Assembly: GCA_905116865.2 (NCBI GenBank)
Contig: CAJHNH020002046.1
Span: 62,501-126,500, forward strand
DNA: 64,000 bases
Reading direction: 5' to 3'
From: Candidula unifasciata
Taxonomy: Eukaryota > Mollusca > Gastropoda > Stylommatophora > Geomitridae
Under the pieces are notes generated by a model. It did no database searches and was not told the origin of the DNA. It was given only the letters and a program-made list of their open reading frames with translations. How positions within the stretch are numbered: position 1 is the first letter of the stretch; every line of letters starts with the position of its first letter. Shown here one piece after another: positions 1-11,224 of the stretch. The position numbers were made by a program, and so were the translations under genes.

Positions 1-19
1 CTTTTCAGTTGTTTGTGTA

Positions 20-140
20 GTGATTTTCCAGAAAGCAATGGCAAACTACTGGACGTAAATTGCCTAGTAAAACCACACAACAGCCAGTGGCTGCTGGGGT
101 TGGTTCTGCAACGTCCTGTAAAGGATACGCAACTAACCTT
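20..140 (+). mobile_element. SINE family D, 5'-truncated copy
   Basis: This stretch shares the tail of the full copy at 40922-41150 (AGCAATGGCAAACTACTGG, then CCACACAACAGCCAG and a TGTAAAGGATACGCAAC end). The tRNA-related head is missing or outside the window. Confidence 0.7.
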
Positions 141-334
141 TATAGTGATTTACTTCGCATTGCAACCCAACATTTCCGATTTTATGAATACTTTAATCAT
201 TTTGGCTCTAAAGACATAGATGCTAAGTATCAATGAGCGTACCGTTGTTTCCTTGCACTGTGCTTTCGATTTCACCAAGTATTTCACATCATTTAAAAAA
301 AAAAATGTTGCAAGATTATTTACAGACATAACAT

Positions 335-514
335 TCACTTCACTGTGCCAGCAATAGGGTTTGGTTCATCTCTGCTTTGCTTGTGGTAACCCTTGAGTAT
401 TTCATACAAAGCACTATATCCGCAGATCCAGTGACGACCAGTAGTGACCTTTGAAACACTAGCATTGGCGAATCCATGTCCAGAACACAAGAAACCAATC
501 CCATTACACTCGGG
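335..514 (-). CDS. Candidate terminal exon, unknown protein
   Basis: After a possible acceptor (GCATATAG|CCCGAG) a 59-codon frame runs to TGA at 335. The peptide has varied, protein-like composition (ECNGIGFLCSGHGFANAS, TTGRHWICGYSALYEILKG, DEPNPIAGTVK). I do not recognise it. A second frame over the same bases is also open (MIELFAYSPSV...), so coding is unproven. No partner exon is seen. A transposon origin is possible. Confidence 0.3.
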   Translation of the reverse strand, partial: PECNGIGFLCSGHGFANASVSKVTTGRHWICGYSALYEILKGYHKQSRDEPNPIAGTVK

Positions 515-667
515 CTATATGCAAACAATTCAATCATATTGCTAAAGTGAGTCTGTATTTTACATGATCATGACAGTAAAAGCACTTCATTGACAAAGTT
601 GTGCAACCACAAATCATGGCCACTATCTCTTAAACTTTCAACAATCTTTGCTTGTATCTGCCTGTCT

Positions 668-930
668 GTCTTAGTAAAGTAAAGGACCCTTTTCCATGCC
701 TTTATGCGTGCCGGGCATATAGGGCTAGACCTATATTTTAAAGACCAGTGGGCACAAGATGTGTGATTGGTCAGCATCACGCCGGCCGCCTTTACTTCCT
801 TGGAATGCCCACGGTACCCACTCAAGGCTGGGTCGACCTGGAAGCCAATGTCTTTTTTGAAAAAAAGGGAGCGAATCGACGACCTTCCGATACGCGGCAA
901 GCGTCTAGCCGCTCTGCCACGTCAAATCCC
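668..930 (-). mobile_element. SINE family B, near full-length copy
   Basis: Read on the minus strand it has a tRNA-like head (TGGCAGAGCGGCTAGACG), the central motif TCGACCCAGCCTTGAGTGGG, then GTAAAGGCGGCCGGCGTGAT, a TATAGGTCTAGCCCTATATG-type segment and an AAAGGGTCCTTTACTTTAC tail. It matches at least eleven other copies in this window. Confidence 0.85.
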
Positions 931-961
931 TGATGTCTGTATGAAGATCTTAAATTATACG

Positions 962-1013
962 TAAGTTTTTCTTCTTATTCTTCTTCGTCTTATTCTTCTT
1001 CTTCTTCTTCTTC

Positions 1014-1102
<89 letters not shown>
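962..1102. repeat. (TTC)n-(TTA)n microsatellite at the tail of an E element
   Basis: Pure and imperfect TTC units pass into about 30 TTA units. The array ends exactly at the GAA-type 3' tail of the family E copy that follows on the minus strand, suggesting it grew from that tail. Confidence 0.9.
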
Positions 1103-1103
<1 letters not shown>

Positions 1104-1250
1104 GCATTCACCTACTGTAAACTCCGACTGATTGTTCCAGTTGTTTGTCGACTTCTGGACCTCAATCTTGCTCCAAAACAGCGCATGCACATTCGATTTA
1201 CAGATCTGGTACCAGCTGCCACAGACAGCCACTCTGACGGAATATAATGA
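1103..1250 (-). mobile_element. Repeat family E copy (short retroposon)
   Basis: It matches other E copies: CGCATTCACCTACTGTAA, TTCGTC-type CTTCTGGAC, GCACATTCG/TTTTACAGATCTGG, and the CTGACTTT end degraded. It is flanked by microsatellites on both sides. Confidence 0.65.
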
Positions 1251-1251
1251 A

Positions 1252-1254
<3 letters not shown>

Positions 1255-1320
<66 letters not shown>
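1255..1320. repeat. (GA)n microsatellite
   Basis: About 33 uninterrupted GA units lie directly next to the E copy. Confidence 0.97.
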
Positions 1321-1322
<2 letters not shown>

Positions 1323-1504
1323 GGCAAAATGTAGAAAGACAGCTTTTTAAGAACAGAGTTTAAATAAATGACGATCATTTTAAGTAGCGCATTACAAAGA
1401 TTTCACAAAAGAGCTTTTATTCCCTACTAACCACTTCCATAAGGTAACTGAGGAGAGGGGAAAGTAAAAGAAGAGGTTGCAGTTGAAGATATCTTCTTAT
1501 TTGT

Positions 1505-1680
1505 TCACTGGGTGTCAAATCTGGGAAAAGTTTGGGTTGTTCGTCCGTCCACTTTTGGACTGTAGTCTTGTATCAAAAGTTTAGTCTTGTGTAAACATTC
1601 GTTTTACTGATTTGGCTTAGATGTATGCAGCCTCTCGATTCCTTCCTTCTCAGTCTGATGGACACTAACATAGAAGAAAG
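1505..1680 (-). mobile_element. Repeat family E copy, diverged
   Basis: It shares GTTGTTCGTCCGTCCACTTT, TGGACTGTAGTCTTGT, CATTCGTTTTACTGAT and a degenerate CTCAGTCTGATGGACACT end with other E copies. Bases 1250-1320 separate it from the previous copy. Confidence 0.6.
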
Positions 1681-2467
1681 CTTCTTCTTACTCGACTCTC
1701 ATGACATGCTCGTTGGGTGAGGAGGAGGAGGAGGAGGAGGAGGGAAAATGAGAGGGGGGGGGGAGTGAGTTAATTCTTGGTTCCCCTATAATAAGATCCC
1801 GGAACCCACACGGGAATAATATATCTATGATTGGCGACTTACCATGAAGCAAAAATTAAACATACGACACACAGAAGGGCCATAAACAAGCGTACAGAAA
1901 CTAGACTCAAAACAGAGACTAGCATAAGCGATGACCTCATAATCCTTGGTGGAATCAAAAATGGAAATGACGAAAAAGTACGATTTAAGAAAGAGAAAAT
2001 ATGCCACCATTAATCATCACACCATGTAAAATTCCAATTCAAAAGCTGGTCCCATCGGAAATAACGCGCATCTCTGCTTGATCAAATATTTTTCTCGGCA
2101 GTCATGTCTTCTAGAATCAGTCCTGGCTCTTTTCCGCAACCATTACAAATCAATACAAGCAGGAACAAAACAGAAGGCATACAAAAATCAGATCTGACAA
2201 AGTTTATGATCCTAAATACCTGAGGACTCCAGATTAGCTGAAGGGGTATAATAATAATAACGAGGAGAATGGCAAAGGACCTGGGCTGCTTTTTTTCAGC
2301 TACGGCGATAACCGATTTCCATATGAAAAGAATTTTAGGCCCGTTTCAATTTATTTCGCAGAGTGTAGATCAATATTTCAATGAAAATAAAGGATTCTGT
2401 TTGAACAGTTGACTCCAGTGGGATGTCAAAGCCAATAAACTCGCGGAAGGAAGAGCATTAGGTAAGA
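1681..2467. other. Intergenic stretch without recognised features
   Basis: It holds a short (GGA)n run near 1720-1745 and a G-run near 1755. Short ORFs on both strands at 1825-2013 are unrecognised. Nothing else was seen. Confidence 0.5.
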
Positions 2468-2627
2468 GTGAAAACTGGGAGGCATTTTGGTGATTTTTTG
2501 TTTGCTTTTTGTGGGAGACGAATTGTGTCTTGGAGACGCAAAGTAGAACGCACTCAGTGTAGGGTTAGAAACAGCAGTTCTTCTTTTCCCACTTCATCCT
2601 CCTACTGCTGCCGCTGCTCATTTTCAG

Positions 2628-3120
2628 TCTTCTTCTTCTTCTTCTTCTTCTTCTTCTTCTTCTTCTTCTTCTTCTTCTTCTTCTCCGTCCTCTCTTTCTT
2701 TTTCTTCTTCTTCTTTTTTTTCTTTTTCTTCTTCTTCTTCTTCTTCTTCTTCTTCTTCTTCTTCTTCTTCTTCTTCTTCTTCTTCTTCTTCTTCTTCTTC
2801 TCCTTCTTCTTCTCCTTCTTCTTCTTCTTCTTCTTCTTCTTCTTCTTCTTCTTCTGCTTCTTCTTCTGCTTCTTCTTCTTCTTCTTCGTTTTCTTCTTCT
2901 TCTTCTTCTTCTTCTTCTTCTTCTTCTTCTTCTTCTTCTTCTTCGTCTTCTTCGTCTTCTTCTTCTTCTTCTTCTTCGTCTTCTTCTTCTTCTTCTCCGT
3001 CTCCGTCTTCTTCTTCTCCTTCTTTTTCATCTTTTTCTTCTTCTTCTCTGTCTTCTTCTTCTCCTTCTTCTTCATCTTCTTCTTCTGCTTCTTCTTTTTC
3101 TTCTTCTTCTTCTTTTTCTG

Positions 3121-3151
<31 letters not shown>

Positions 3152-3200
3152 TTATTATTATTATGATTATTATTATTATTAATATTATTATTTTTATTAG
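2628..3200. repeat. (TTC)n polypyrimidine array passing into (TTA)n
   Basis: About 570 bp of TTC with occasional G, C or TT interruptions. The apparent 232-aa poly-Phe and 157-aa poly-Lys frames are repeat artefacts. The all-pyrimidine strand with mirror symmetry could form triplex DNA. Confidence 0.97.
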
Positions 3201-3289
3201 TCTGCTGCTGCCACTTCTTCTTTTTCTTTTACTTTTTCTTTTTCTTCTTCTGCGTCTTCTTATGCTGCTTCTGTCTTGTATCCCACAAT

Positions 3290-4960
3290 ATAATGTAGGC
3301 TATAAAATATTTCGGACCAAGCCGTTTTATCATTTTCTGTCGCGTCTAATTCACCTAACGATGATGGTAATAATGCGAATTTCAGCGCATGGATATTGCA
3401 GTTATAAGGTTATCGGGCTTACTTCATAGATACACTATATAAGGATTACGTCGTTACGCTCGCCTGTATTGTTGTCTAACACTGCTGTTTTATTTAGGAA
3501 AACAAGTCGTTATTTCGACTTCCTATTTGTGTGAAAAGACTGTCTTGGCTTCGTGAGTAATAAAACAAGCATGTCGTAAAAGGCGACTAATTATAGTTTT
3601 GCTGAAATCAGATGTGTAACGAAAGGCACATACATCACAGCCCAGAAGTAAACCACAACCCAGAAAGCAGAATATTGAGAAAATAAAAGGAAATAAGTTT
3701 AAATAGGAAGAATAATAACGCACAACTAAAATATAAATTCTTACCTTTTTTTCTCCTTCTATCAGTCTATATCCGGATGCACCTTTTGTTCCAATCGGCT
3801 CCGCAGGTGCAAAGTGTTTTTGTCCAACCGTGAAAACGAATGTAAACACAAGCCACAAATAAAACAGAAGATTACAAATTTAACAAAGCCCGTTTTCAAA
3901 CACTTATTTTTGTACAGGGCGAGGTCACACAAGCAACAAATTTGCCAATAAAAATTATAGGCGATCAGAAAATACTAGGCCATCAACTTTGATAATTTAA
4001 CACGTAAGTTCTCATGACATCTATATTTTTTTATCCTCATTTCAGATTGAAAGATCTAACTCAATTTTAAAAGTTTACGTAAAAATAATATCGTAAAGCA
4101 TCACCAGATGCGTCCGAGGCGGTATTTCAGCACACCTTCAACTAAACAGTTCACTTTACATCCGCAGTTAAACCAGACAACTATAACAACATGGAGAGAG
4201 CACAAAAGTTAACGGTTCTGTTGCGGTCAATTTAAAGTAACAGCGATCAATATCCAATTACTTGTCCTTCCTCAATACGTTGGTAGATGTCACGGCCTTC
4301 TCTATTTATATACAGGTGGACCTGGTAGATGTCAATCAAAACAATACTTTCCGGTTATAATTTTACACAAGCAATAAGTTGAATAATTATTCGCCTGACC
4401 TATTTTACTAAATCAAGAAAGGTCCATTACAACTTCAGAAGGAAATTACTTATTGTATTTCATTATATACCAACGCATTTGCAGTTAAACATCTGACTAG
4501 ATACAACATAATATCCCAGATTGAAGTCAAGGTAAAGAGTATTTCATTTTCATCCGACACTGGACAACTTTGATATAATAACTGGAGAAGTTCACAAGTG
4601 AGCGGTGTTCTATCGGCCAGTTTGACGTGACAGCGGCCAAAATCCAATCGAGTTGTGGGCCAAGGACACTCCAGTGTTGATTCAATGAACACTTCTCTCG
4701 TGAATTGTTTGGATTTATTAGTGGGAATAACCCCCCTCCCCACCCCCTCCCCAACTCACGTTTTGTTTTGAATTCGTCTGGTTTATTGCCAAGGTAGTAT
4801 TGACTGGAAGCAACAGTTGCTATCAAAGGATACGACAGGAGATTTTGTCTTAGTAAAGTTCTTATATTGTGACTGTATTGAAAGTAAAATAATCATCATT
4901 GTCTTTGGGGTTCTGGGCAGTTTCAAACTCTCAGTAATTGTATTGAAAAAAGCTTTTGAA
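3290..4960. other. Intergenic stretch, possible minus-strand exon near 3750-3830
   Basis: It is mostly AT-rich and unremarkable. On the minus strand an open stretch encoding APAEPIGTKGASGYRLIEGE ends at a good donor (AAAAAAG|GTAAGAA near 3744); no acceptor or partner exon is convincing. A diverged internal similarity links about 4190-4270 with 4600-4660 (CAATTTAAAGTAACAGCG against CAGTTTGACGTGACAGCG). Confidence 0.35.
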
Positions 4961-4969
4961 GCTGCCACT

Positions 4970-5565
4970 GTAGTCGCAGTTGTAGTTGTAGCAGCAGTAG
5001 TAGTAGAAACAGCAGTAGTAGTAGCAACAACAGCAGCAGCAGCAGTAGTTATAATAGCAGCAGTTAAAGAAGGTGTAATGATATCAGCAACAGAACCATG
5101 GGCAGTAGTAGTATTAGTAGGAGGGACAGCAGCTGTATGCGCGTAGTATTGGTAGTATAAGTAGTTGCAGTGATAACACAACCAGATTCGTAATAGAAGT
5201 AGTGGTGGTAGTAGAAGTAGCAACAACAGCAGCACTAGTAGAAGCAATAATAGCAATAGCAGTAACAGCGGCAGTAGTCATCGTAGTAGTATGAGCAGCA
5301 ACAGCAGTAGTAGTAATAGTAGCAACAGCATCAGTAGCATCTGTAGCTGCAGTAGTAGTAGAGGTAATAGTAGCAGTAGCAGCTGTAGCAGCAGTAATAG
5401 TAGCAGCAGCAGTAGTAGTAGAGGTAATAGTAGCAGCAGTAGTAGTATTATAATCAGTAGGATTATTAAAAGTAGCGATATCATCATGGTCATCATCAGC
5501 AGCATTAGTAGTAGTAGATGTTGTTGTTGCTGTTGTTGTTGTTGTTGTTGTACTAGCAACAGCAT
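4970..5565. repeat. Complex (AGT/AGC)n trinucleotide array
   Basis: TAG, CAG, AGC and TGT/TTG triplets intermingle with interruptions, ending in (TTG)n at 5519-5550. Long poly-Leu, poly-Ser and poly-Val frames here are artefacts of a three-base period. Confidence 0.95.
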
Positions 5566-5749
5566 CACAAGCTGCGGAGGAGTAAATAGACTGAAATCAA
5601 CCCGTACACTTAGATCGACTCTCACTAAAGTCAGACAGAAGAAAACAAGCAGAAATCGGTACATACTAAACTAAAGAAAACCTTCAGCCTATAGTTTAGT
5701 TAGTGAACCGACAGACTATCCTCACTGCACATCGAACAAAGTCCACAAG

Positions 5750-5997
5750 CGCACGGATCTCATCTTCAGTATATCCTTTAGCGTGTGGCGACTGATAACA
5801 CCAGTTCTGTGTTGGCTCACTATTCTTCTTTGGCTACCTGTACAGTGTTCAAGTTAAGCGAAAATTATTTTTACCTGAAGTTCTTGCAGTATTTTGAGTG
5901 TTGCCGATTTAACGTTATCTCCTGAATCGTCTTGTCGTCCTGCCTCATTGACAGCCATGAGAATATCGGCCCGGTCCATTGTTTTTCCTGGAGGGTT
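5750..5997 (-). mobile_element. Jockey-like non-LTR retrotransposon fragment (RNase H downstream region)
   Basis: It closely matches the copy at 50740-50990 (CATCTTCAGTATATC, TTCTGTGTTGGCT, TATTCTTCTTTGGCTACCTG). It corresponds to the end of the pol frame after the RNase H domain and is cut by a family G SINE at about 5998. Confidence 0.7.
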
Positions 5998-6215
5998 GCG
6001 TGATCTCGAGCATAAAGTCTGTCTTGAGTGCTGGAGGTTCCAGGTTTATTTCCCGGTAAGGGCTGGGATTTTTTCACCTGGACTTGACTTATAGTAGTTC
6101 CCCCTAGTCTCTGGGTAGTGAGATCTGACGCCCGTGTGCATTGTTGCACACGTAAAAAATCACCTGGCAGCTGGAAATCGAAAAGAGCAGCCTAATAGTG
6201 CTGCCCAGAGTCTTT
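5998..6215 (+). mobile_element. SINE family G copy
   Basis: It matches 14070-14295: a tRNA-like B box region (AGGTTTATTTCCCGGTAAGG), GGATTTTTTC, CTCTGGGTAGTGAGATCTGA, CGCATTGT-like GTGCATTGTTGC, and an AGCTGGAAATCGAAAA end. It interrupts the Jockey-like fragment. Confidence 0.65.
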
Positions 6216-6768
6216 ACATATGCCAGTGAAAATTGGACATTCAGGAAACACACGAAACGAAAGTTAAATGCATTCAAAAACAAATCGTCTGAGTAAACTG
6301 ATGAAATAAATGGAATGAATTCAAAAAGGTAAAGACATAAAAGAAATGACTACATAAAAACTGTTATAGAATCAGTAACTTAGTTCATTTTTCATAGTGT
6401 AATTTTGCTTTTAGTTTTTGTAAAAGCCTTCCAAAAAATAAACGGAGACAGAAGCGCGGCAAGAAACGAAACAATAGTCCAAAATAAAGAAACGAAATAC
6501 ATGAAACACTTTTAGTCATTTTAAATAGCTTCGTTTATTTGTTTAAAGGACTGACGAGTCTGACTTATGTATTATTCAAGCCAAGTCATTAAAACGATGT
6601 TTTGTCTAGGTCTACGTACTCACATTAAGAATACAATTAAGTTCCCAGGAACGATAATGCAGTCAAGAAATGTAAGGACACAAATGTCATGTTCTAGACC
6701 GACAGACAAGGCAGCTGTTCTGTAAATTACCAGAATAAATATACAGCTTTTGTAATAACAGGTAAATC
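6216..6768. other. AT-rich stretch without recognised features
   Basis: No exon-like frame or repeat family was recognised. Confidence 0.45.
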
Positions 6769-6769
6769 C

Positions 6770-7275
6770 AGAAGAAGAAGAAGAAGAAGAAGAAGAAGAA
6801 GAAGAAGAAGAAGAAGAAGAAGAAGAAGAAGAAGAAGAAGAAGAAAGAAGAGAAGGAGAGAAAGAAGAATGAGGAGGAAGGAGGAGGACGAGGAAAAGGA
6901 GGTGGAAGAAGAAAAAGAAGAAGAAGAAGGAGGAGGAGGAGGAGGGGGAGGAGGAGCAGAAAAAAAGAAAAAGAAAAATGAAGAAGAAGAAGAAGAAGAA
7001 GAAGAAGAAGAAGAAGAAGAAGAAGAAGAAGAAGAAGAAGAAGAAGAAGAAGAAGAAGAAGAAGAAGAAGAAGAAGAAGAAGAAGAAGAAGAAGAAGAAA
7101 AAGAAGAAGAAGAAGAAGAAGAAGAAGAAGAAGAAGAAGAAGAAGAAGAAGAAGAAGAAGAAGAAGAAGAAGAAGAAGGAGGAGGAGGAGGAGGAGGAGG
7201 AGGAGCAGGAAGGAGTAGGAGAAAAAGAATACGTATGGGGAAGGAGAGAAGGAGGAGAAGAAGATGGGAAAGGAG
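6770..7275. repeat. (GAA)n / (GGA)n polypurine array
   Basis: About 500 bp of purine-only sequence, two long pure GAA blocks separated by GGA-rich segments. Open frames on both strands here (up to 225 aa of poly-Phe/Ser/Leu) are artefacts. Confidence 0.97.
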
Positions 7276-7571
7276 TAAAGGGACGAGAAGAACACAAACA
7301 AAGGGAATAAAACGCATAACCGCCAAGAGAACCTAAATGTGAGTACGTAAGAATAAATTATGCAACAAATATTATTCTAACAGGTACAAATTTATAATTT
7401 TGAGCTTTAGCCTAAGAGGCTGACGTCTCACCCTAATCTTGTCAATTTCCAACTGCTTATTATCACGCTCTGAATAAAATATTAACCACTATGTTCGCCC
7501 AGAATCCACAATGTTATTGCATTAACATACAACGTTCATTCACTATGCAACTACTAAAGCATCGTCCCCGT

Positions 7572-7765
7572 GTGGGATGCAATTTTTTTGTTATTTTGAA
7601 GCTCCACCATGGCTTTGCCGGGGGCCCTAAATATAGATATTAAATATGGCATAACGCCTGAAACAGGGTTTCTGGGACCTCTCCACGGGTGATCCTCATC
7701 CGCATGGTGGCACTTTGTGTCACCGGGTGTTTATCTCTTGTATTGTGTCCTGGTGGGGTACAACT
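7572..7765 (+). mobile_element. Repeat family A copy
   Basis: This dispersed repeat of about 190 bp has TTGCCGGGGGCCCTAAATAT, GGGACCTCTCCACGGGTGAT, CACTTTGTGTCACCGGGTGT and a TGTCCTGGTGGGGT end. Other copies are at 31437, 36262, 39720, 40130/40508 and 53403. No coding capacity or tRNA boxes were seen; the class is unknown. Confidence 0.8.
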
Positions 7766-7779
7766 TACATACATACATA

Positions 7780-8187
7780 ACCCACTATACTCGTCCAATA
7801 ACCCACTGCGTTTATATACTAACCCACTATGTTTTTTATAACCCTACTAATTTAGTCCACTAACCAACACCGATTTTCTATCACCCTAATCTTTTCCCCA
7901 CAAACCACTCTGTTATTGTATAACCTCACTTTTTCGCCCAACAACCCACTTTATTATTGTATAAACCCACTATTTTCGCCCACTAACTCATTTTCTTAAT
8001 CTGTTTTCTGACTATAACCATTTATTACCCCCCTTTCTTATTTTACTGTCCCTATATTTACCCGCTAACCCACTCACAGTGTTCTTGTATTAACCTACTA
8101 TGTCTATCAACTAACTCATTATGTACTGTATTTTCACTAAATTTACCCACTAACCCACTTTGTTATTGTACTCTTGCTATATTCGTT
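7780..8187. repeat. Decayed left flank of the 42-bp satellite
   Basis: Degenerate ACCCACTATGTT / TAACCCACTCTGTTATTGTA motifs recur irregularly every 20-45 bp and lead into the uniform array. Confidence 0.75.
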
Positions 8188-9462
8188 CATTAACCCACTC
8201 TGTTTTTGAATAAACCCAAAGTGTTAAGCCATTAACCCACTCTGTTTTTGAATAAACCCAAAGTGTTAAGCCATTAACCCACTCTGTTTTTGAATAAACC
8301 CAAAGTGTTAAGCCATTAACCCACTCTGTTTTTGAATAAACCCAAAGTGTTAAGCCATTAACCCACTCTGTTTTTAAATAAAGCAAAGTGTTAAGCCATT
8401 AACCCACTCTGTTTTTAAATAAACCTAAAGTGTTAAGCCATTAACCCACTCTGTTTTTGAATAAACCCAAAGTGTTAAGCCATTAACCCACTCTGTTTTT
8501 GAATAAACCCAAAGTGTTAAGCCATTAACCCACTCAGTTTTTGAATAAACCCAAAATGTTAAGCCATTAACCCACTCTGTTTTTGAATAAACCCAAAATG
8601 TTAAGCCATTAACCCACTCTGTTTTTGAATAAACCCAAAGTGTTAAGTCATTAACCCACTCTGTTTTTGAATAAACCCAAAGTGTTAAGCCATTAACCCA
8701 CTCTGTTTTTGAATAAATCCAAAGTGTTAAGCCATTAACCCACTCTGTTTTTGAATAAACCCAAAGTGTTAAGCCATTAACCCACTCTGTTTTTGAATAA
8801 ACCCAAAGTGTTAAGCCATTAACCCACTCTGTTTTTGAATAAACCCAAGATGTTAAGCCATTAACCCACTCTGTTTTTGAATAAACCCAAAATGTTAAGC
8901 CATTAACCCACTCTGTTTTTGAATAAACCCAAAGTGTTAAGCCATTAACCCACTCTGTTTTTGAATAAACCCAAAGTGTTAAGCCATTAACCTACTTTGT
9001 TTTTGAATAAATCCAAAGTGTTAAGCCATTAACCCACTCTGTTTTTGAATAAACCCAAAGTGTTAAGCCATTAACCCACTCTGTTTTTGAAAAAACCCAA
9101 AGTGTTAAGCCATTAACCCACTCTGTTTTTGAATAAACCCAAAATGTTAAGCCATTAACCCACTCTGTTTTTGAATAAACCCAAAATGTTAAGCCATTAA
9201 CCCACTCTGTTTTTGAATAAACCCAAAGTGTTAAGCCATTAACCCACTCTATTTTTGAATAAACCCAAAATGTTAAGCCATTAACCCACTCTGTTTTTGA
9301 ATAAACCCAAAATGTTAAGCCATTAACCCACTCTGTTTTTGAATAAACCCAAAGTGTTAAGCCATTAACCCACTCTGTTTTTGAATAAACCCAAAGTGTT
9401 AAGCCATTAACCCACTCTGTTTATGAATAAACCCAAAGTGTTAAGCCATTAACCCACTCTGC
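8188..9462. repeat. 42-bp satellite array, about 30 uniform copies
   Basis: The unit begins CATTAACCCACTCTGTTTTT, continues GAATAAACCCAAAGTGTTAAGC and repeats every 42 bp (8188, 8230 and so on). Most copies differ by 0-2 bases; AAAGTG/AAAATG is the commonest variant. Every unit carries AATAAA on the plus strand. Because 42 is divisible by 3, part of the array reads as a 14-residue repeat on the minus strand; I do not consider this a gene. Confidence 0.97.
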
Positions 9463-10015
9463 CCTTGTATTAATCCATTATGGTAATCCACTAGCCCACA
9501 GTTCTTGTCTTAACCCACTATGTTCAACCATTAACTCACCTTGTTATTGTATTCTCACGTGTATTAATCCTTTAATCCACTCTGTTCTTGTATTAACTCA
9601 CTTTGTACATCCATTAACTGGCCTTGTTATTATATTATCATTTTTATTAATCCACTAGCCCACTCTGTATTACCCACTATCTTCACATATTAACACACTC
9701 TTTTCTTGTATTAATCCATTTTGTTCATCCACTAATCCACGCTGTTCATGTATTAACCCACTATGTTCATCAACTTACCCACCTTGTTATTGTATTCTCA
9801 CTTTTATTAATCCACTAATCCACTCTGTTCTTGTTTAACCCACTATCTTCACCCACATACACACTGTTTTTTTTAATTAACCCACTAAGTTAATCCGCTA
9901 ACCCACTCTGTTCTTACATTAACCCATTACGTTCACCGAGTAACCCACTCTGTTACTGTATTACCATACCATGTTTATCCATCCATTCGACCACCCTTTC
10001 AACGCCTTAACCCAT
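9463..10015. repeat. Decayed right flank of the 42-bp satellite
   Basis: Variants such as TAACCCACTATGTTCA and TAATCCACTCTGTTCTTGTA continue irregularly for about 550 bp beyond the uniform core. Confidence 0.75.
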
Positions 10016-10039
10016 TATGCTCGTCCAACCCACAGACCA

Positions 10040-10260
10040 GTCAGCCCCTGCTGGACGATGTGACCAACAGTACACCACTCACCAAGGTGCAGATCCGAAC
10101 ACAAGTCCTTCAGACTGGCAGTCAAAGGACTTATCCACTGCACTCACAATAGCGGCTGCAGATTTTTGCTATCTCCCTCGAGCTATAAAAGTCGTCCACG
10201 GAGCTATGAAGTTCGTGCTTTCTGCGATGCTTTCAACAGGCGGCTACCCTGAGACTTGAG
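10040..10260 (-). mobile_element. Possible tRNA-derived SINE
   Basis: On the minus strand a tRNA-like head is visible: GTGCAGTGGATAAGTCC, then CTTGTGTTCGGATCTGC as a B-box candidate. There is no second copy in the window to confirm it. Confidence 0.35.
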
Positions 10261-10269
10261 TCGTGTGGC

Positions 10270-10480
10270 ATCTTCTTCTACTTCTTCCTTTTCACAGGCT
10301 GCAAACCTTGCCGAACAGTTTTGGCTTTCGTCCACTTCTAGACGAAGTCTTGTTCCAAAACTGGAATTTTGTGTGCACATCCGTTTTACATATCTGGTTT
10401 ATATGTAAGCAGATTGTTGGTTCCTCTCCACCCAGGTAGATGCACACCGACTTCAAAGATGGTATAGATCCAAGTCGTCT
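10270..10480 (-). mobile_element. Repeat family E copy
   Basis: It matches the E consensus in order (GCAAACCTTGCCGAACAGTT, CTTCTAGACGAAGTCTTGTT, GTGCACATCCGTTTTACA, GTTGGTTCCTCTCCACCCAG, GACTTCAAAGA). The minus-strand 3' end is a GAA-rich tail at 10270-10290. Confidence 0.75.
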
Positions 10481-10654
10481 GAATAGCGCCCTGGAGCCCA
10501 CACAAGGAGTTATTTGGTTTATCACCCGGTGAGATGAAGCTGATCTGTTCGATTTTGAAAACGTCGAAAACACACCCCCCCCCCCAGACTTTTTTCCCTC
10601 ACGTCCCCTCCCTTCCCCCACTCCCCGCCCCATGCAAACAAAAACATCGGTAAC

Positions 10655-10823
10655 ACATGAAGCAGGAGCAGACCAACCCTGGGCCTCATGAACTCAGGTG
10701 GGCCCACTCTCTGAAAATGTCTAGGAGCTTGTGGGCCGAAACATTTGTCGACGAGAGATTACTTACTACTACTGATGATTGGTAGACTCCCCCTGTACAA
10801 GCTCTCCTGTGGAGTTTCTTCTT
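10655..10823. repeat. Dispersed repeat family H copy
   Basis: It is nearly identical to 52213-52386: CTCATGAACTCAGGTGGGCC, GGCCGAAACATTTGTCGACG, CTGATGATTGGTAGAC, CTGTGGAGTTTCTTCTTATT. The class is unknown; it contains no long frame. Confidence 0.8.
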
Positions 10824-11224
10824 ATTGCACTGATGTACGGGTGAGAATGTACAATTGTGAAGAAAACAAACTTAAATTAATAGTTAGTGAAAACGGACAA
10901 GGCGGCAAACGAAGATAGAATTGTTAATTAATCAAACAGATTATAAGCACTGAAGAATTATCTAATGAACACACAAAATTATTTCATCAAAAAAGAAAAT
11001 ACACAAATAATATCTGTTTATACGCAACAGTATAAAAACGTGGATGTATTAGAATGAAAATCAAAGAAGAAAAAAAAAACACACATTAAAAATAAAATTT
11101 AGATGGACATTGCATGATGAAATTATGAATAATCACAGGCGTAATTTGGTAAATTTAAAAATATATTTTTTAAAGTACATAAACATGTTTATAAATTCTT
11201 CTCTTTCTTCTTTCCGTCGCTTGC
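10824..11224. other. AT-rich stretch without recognised features
   Basis: Nothing recognised except A-runs near 11065-11085. Confidence 0.45.

Noticed and set aside
2468..3166. 232-codon poly-Phe frame and overlapping 157-codon poly-Lys frame
   Set aside because: Direct translation of a TTC microsatellite; no family similarity or gene structure.
6620..7336. Several overlapping frames of 110-225 codons on both strands
   Set aside because: Caused by GAA/GGA repeats; composition is one or two residues.
8188..9462. CRISPR-like array
   Set aside because: Units are directly adjacent and uniform with no unique spacers; this is a eukaryotic satellite.
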